Assembly (NCBI GenBank): GCA_017380995.1 | Contig: JAFOCY010000186.1 | Location: 1 to 7,724, forward strand | DNA length: 7,724 nt | Origin: Oscillibacter sp. | GTDB lineage: Bacteria > Bacillota > Clostridia > Oscillospirales > Oscillospiraceae | Direction: 5' to 3' | Notes under the pieces: model-generated | Seen by the model: only the letters and a program-made list of their open reading frames with translations | What the model was told of the DNA's origin: nothing | Database searches by the model: none | Made by a program: the position numbers and the translations under genes | Shown here: positions 5,761-7,724 of the stretch, piece by piece | How the letters are laid out: every line of letters begins with the position of its first letter | How positions within the stretch are numbered: the first letter of the stretch is position 1

Positions 5761-7047
5761 ATGGAACTGAATGCAATGTATGCGAAGCTGGGCGTCAGCC
5801 CCGCTGTATATGAATTTGGCGAAAAGGTCCTGAAGGACCTTCGGGAGCGCTTTGATGCCATCGACCAGGTAGCCGAGTACAACCAGGCCAAGGTGCTCCA
5901 CGCCATGCAGAAAAACCGGGTGAATGCCACCCATTTTGCAGCCACCACCGGCTACGGTTACGACGACGAGGGCCGCGACAATCTGGAGCGTGTCTACGCC
6001 GATGTGTTCCACACCGAGGCCGCCCTGGTCCGTCCCCAGATCACCTGCGGCACCCACGCCCTGGCAGTGGCCCTCTCTGCCAATCTCCTCCCCGGTGATG
6101 AGCTTCTCTCCCCCGTGGGCGCCCCCTATGATACCCTGGAGGAGGTCATCGGTATCCGCCCCAGCAAGTGCTCCTTGAAGGAGTACGGCGTCACTTACGC
6201 CCAGGCGGACCTGAAGGCCGATGGCACCTTTGACTACGATGCTATCCGCGAAAAGATCAACGAGCGTACCAAACTCATCACCATCCAGCGCTCCAAGGGC
6301 TACGCCACCCGCCCCACCTTTTCTGTGACCCAGATCGGTGAGCTCATCGCCTTCTGCAAGAGCATCAAGCCCGATGTAAAGATCATGGTAGACAACTGCT
6401 ACGGCGAGTTCGTGGAGACCATCGAGCCTTCCGACATGGGCGCTGACATGATCGTGGGCAGCCTCATCAAAAACCCCGGCGGCGGCCTGGCCCCCATTGG
6501 CGGCTACATCTGTGGCACCAAGGAATGTGTGGAGCGCTGTGCTTACCGTCTCTCTGCTCCCGGCCTTGGCCAGGAAGTAGGTGCAAACCTTGGCATCATG
6601 CCCTCCTTCTATCAGGGCCTGTTTCTCTCCCCCACCGTTGTTTCCGGCGCGCTGAAGGGCGCCATCTTCGCCGCCAACATCTATGAAAAGCTGGGCTTTG
6701 CCTGCGTACCCAACGCAACGGAGAGCCGTCACGATATTATTCAGGCCGTGACCCTGGGAAGCCGCGAAGCCATGGTTGCCTTCTGCCGTGGCATCCAGGC
6801 CGCAGCCCCTGTGGATAGCTACGTGACTCCCGAGCCCTGGGCTATGCCCGGCTATGACTCCGATGTCATCATGGCTGCCGGTGCCTTCATCCAGGGCAGC
6901 TCCATCGAGCTTTCCGCCGACGGCCCCATCCGCGAGCCCTACGCCGTCTACTTCCAGGGCGGTCTTACCTGGTACCACGCAAAGCTTGGTATCCTGATGA
7001 GCCTTCAGAAGTTGGTGGAAGCGGGCATTGTGAAGCTGGGTGAGTAA
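5761..7047 (+). CDS. Methionine gamma-lyase family / 'aluminium resistance' PLP-dependent protein (YnbB-like)
   Basis: This 428-residue cytoplasmic protein belongs to the fold-type I PLP enzyme group often labelled 'aluminium resistance protein' or methionine gamma-lyase family (B. subtilis YnbB-like). Evidence includes the N-terminal NATHFAATTGYGYDDEGRDNLERVYADVF block (55-83), PQITCGTHALAVAL (92-105) around the phosphate-binding region, VDNCYGEFVE (210-219) with Asp211 expected to contact the pyridine nitrogen, and GSLIKNPGGGLAPIGGYI (233-250), in which Lys237 is the likely Schiff-base lysine. Length is normal for the family. True substrate and reaction are not established; lyase activity on a sulphur amino acid is only suggested by homology. 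I chose ATG 5761 because AAAGGA (5747-5752) is 8 bases upstream; an in-frame ATG at 5752 overlaps that site and would add only Met-Ile-Phe. It is a single-gene unit between its own promoter and terminator. Confidence 0.92.
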   Translation: MELNAMYAKLGVSPAVYEFGEKVLKDLRERFDAIDQVAEYNQAKVLHAMQKNRVNATHFAATTGYGYDDEGRDNLERVYADVFHTEAALVRPQITCGTHALAVALSANLLPGDELLSPVGAPYDTLEEVIGIRPSKCSLKEYGVTYAQADLKADGTFDYDAIREKINERTKLITIQRSKGYATRPTFSVTQIGELIAFCKSIKPDVKIMVDNCYGEFVETIEPSDMGADMIVGSLIKNPGGGLAPIGGYICGTKECVERCAYRLSAPGLGQEVGANLGIMPSFYQGLFLSPTVVSGALKGAIFAANIYEKLGFACVPNATESRHDIIQAVTLGSREAMVAFCRGIQAAAPVDSYVTPEPWAMPGYDSDVIMAAGAFIQGSSIELSADGPIREPYAVYFQGGLTWYHAKLGILMSLQKLVEAGIVKLGE

Positions 7048-7050
7048 TTT

Positions 7051-7087
7051 GATAAAAACTCCCTGCAAGCGCAGGGAGTTTTTTATC
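7051..7087 (+). terminator. Intrinsic terminator after the methionine gamma-lyase-like gene
   Basis: GATAAAAACTCCCTGC (7051-7066) pairs with GCAGGGAGTTTTTTATC (7071-7087) around a 4-base loop; the stem has one extra T on the right side. The CTCCCTGC/GCAGGGAG core is perfect and is followed by six T. The A tract on the left arm could also give termination on the opposite strand. It begins 3 bases after the stop codon. Confidence 0.9.
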
Positions 7088-7114
7088 GACATTTTCCCCG
7101 TTCTCTGTTATACT
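7086..7114 (+). promoter_or_regulatory. Sigma-A promoter (extended -10) for the ygiQ-like gene
   Basis: TCGACA (7086-7091), one mismatch from TTGACA, is 17 bases before TATACT (7109-7114), again with TG one base before the -10. Predicted transcription start is about 7120-7122. The -35 shares its first two bases with the last two of the preceding terminator stem. Confidence 0.78.
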
Positions 7115-7144
7115 GTCCTCATCAAGCGAAAGGAAACTCGCTCT

Positions 7145-7724
7145 ATGGTACATGATTTTTTACCCATCTCCCGGGCCGATATGGAAAAACGGGGCTGGGA
7201 ACAGTGTGATTTTGTATATGTCATTGGCGATGCCTATGTGGACCATCCCACCTTTGGCCATGCCATCATCTCTCGCGTGCTGGAAAATGCCGGCTTCAAA
7301 GTGGGCATCATCTCCCAGCCGGATTGGAAAAACCCCAATTCCATCAAGATCCTGGGCGAGCCCCGTCTGGGCTTTTTGGTGATGGGCGGCAATATGGACT
7401 CCATGGTGAACCACTATTCCGTCTCCAAAAAGCGCCGCAAGACCGACGCCTTTACCCCCGGCGGCGTCATGGGCAAGCGGCCGGACCACGCCGCCGTCGT
7501 TTACTGCAACCTCATCCGCCGCTCTTACCCCCACAAGCCCATCGTTGTGGGCGGCATCGAAGCAAGCCTTCGCCGCCTTGCCCACTATGACTACTGGGGC
7601 GATGAAATGAAGCGTTCCCTCCTGCTGGACGCCCAGGCGGACCTGCTGCTCTACGGCATGGGTGAACGCAGTATCCTGCAGGTAGCCGAGGCTCTGGACA
7701 GCGGCCTTGCCATCTCTGATTTGA
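7145..7724 (+). CDS. ygiQ: YgiQ-family radical SAM protein (UPF0313), N-terminal part, cut by the window edge
   Basis: The frame stays open from ATG 7145 to the last base (193 codons plus one base), so this is the N-terminal part of a protein that is normally about 600-700 residues long. It matches the N-terminal region of the YgiQ family: DFVYVIGDAYVDHPTFGHAII (22-42), IISQPDW (55-61), GGNMDSMVNHYSVSKKRRKTDAFTPGG (80-106), VGGIEASLRRLAHYDYWGD (136-154) and LLLYGMGERSI (167-177). The radical SAM CX3CX2C cluster motif lies further on and is outside the window, so catalytic competence cannot be judged. The family has no established reaction; its N-terminal part resembles a cobalamin-type binding region in some descriptions, which I could not confirm here. 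AAAGGA at 7129-7134 is the ribosome binding site, 10 bases before the ATG, partly in the loop of a small hairpin. Confidence 0.93.
   Translation, partial: MVHDFLPISRADMEKRGWEQCDFVYVIGDAYVDHPTFGHAIISRVLENAGFKVGIISQPDWKNPNSIKILGEPRLGFLVMGGNMDSMVNHYSVSKKRRKTDAFTPGGVMGKRPDHAAVVYCNLIRRSYPHKPIVVGGIEASLRRLAHYDYWGDEMKRSLLLDAQADLLLYGMGERSILQVAEALDSGLAISDL

Noticed and set aside
5674..7092. Long open frame on the minus strand (472 codons) opposite the methionine gamma-lyase-like gene
   Set aside because: It mirrors a confidently identified gene, has a low-complexity glycine/alanine/histidine-rich composition, has no ribosome binding site fit, and runs through two terminators and a promoter. It is a by-product of GC-rich third positions.
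1..7724. Mobile element, CRISPR array, phage, toxin-antitoxin or defence system
   Set aside because: No transposase, integrase, repeat-spacer pattern, terminal repeats or toxin-like pair is visible; composition is even and all genes are ordinary chromosomal families.

Overview
The window reads as ordinary chromosome of a moderately GC-rich Firmicute of the class Clostridia. The coding sequence strongly favours C or G at third positions, while the intergenic gaps are AT-rich. An IreB-family protein, a methionine synthase with its reactivation domain on a separate gene, strong AGGAGG-type ribosome binding sites and sigma-A promoters all fit this. An Oscillospiraceae-type gut bacterium (Flavonifractor/Lawsonibacter-like) is my best guess, made from protein style rather than from any search. 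All eight genes I support are on the + strand, and the DNA is densely coding.

Layout. (1) 38-283 is an IreB-family regulatory phosphoprotein, closed by a strong intrinsic terminator (295-324). (2) 346-4225 is a probable three-gene operon: a free-standing methionine synthase reactivation protein with a C-terminal cysteine cluster, a 785-residue cobalamin-dependent methionine synthase (MetH) that lacks that domain and overlaps the first gene by 11 bases, and a TIM-barrel sugar phosphate isomerase/epimerase-like protein. It ends in a long hairpin terminator (4226-4269). (3) 4321-5669 is a unit with a near-consensus promoter, a 98-residue conserved protein of unknown role, a secreted SH3b-SH3b-NlpC/P60 peptidoglycan hydrolase, and a terminator. 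(4) 5692-7087 is a single gene for a PLP enzyme of the methionine gamma-lyase/'aluminium resistance' family, with its own promoter and terminator. (5) From 7086 a promoter drives a YgiQ-family radical SAM protein that runs off the right edge.

How the genes work together. The two MetH parts should form one working enzyme: MetH moves a methyl group from methyltetrahydrofolate through cobalamin to homocysteine, and the upstream protein should bind S-adenosylmethionine and reactivate oxidised cobalamin. The TIM-barrel gene is co-directional and has no visible terminator or promoter before it, so it is probably cotranscribed, but its link to methionine synthesis is unknown. The other units look like independent housekeeping transcription units.

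I found no mobile element, CRISPR array, phage gene, tRNA, rRNA or riboswitch, and nothing that looks like an undescribed defence or metabolic system. The most useful leads are the reactivation protein's cysteine cluster, the unexplained isomerase in the metH operon, the uncharacterised 98-residue protein, and operator-like repeats over two promoters.
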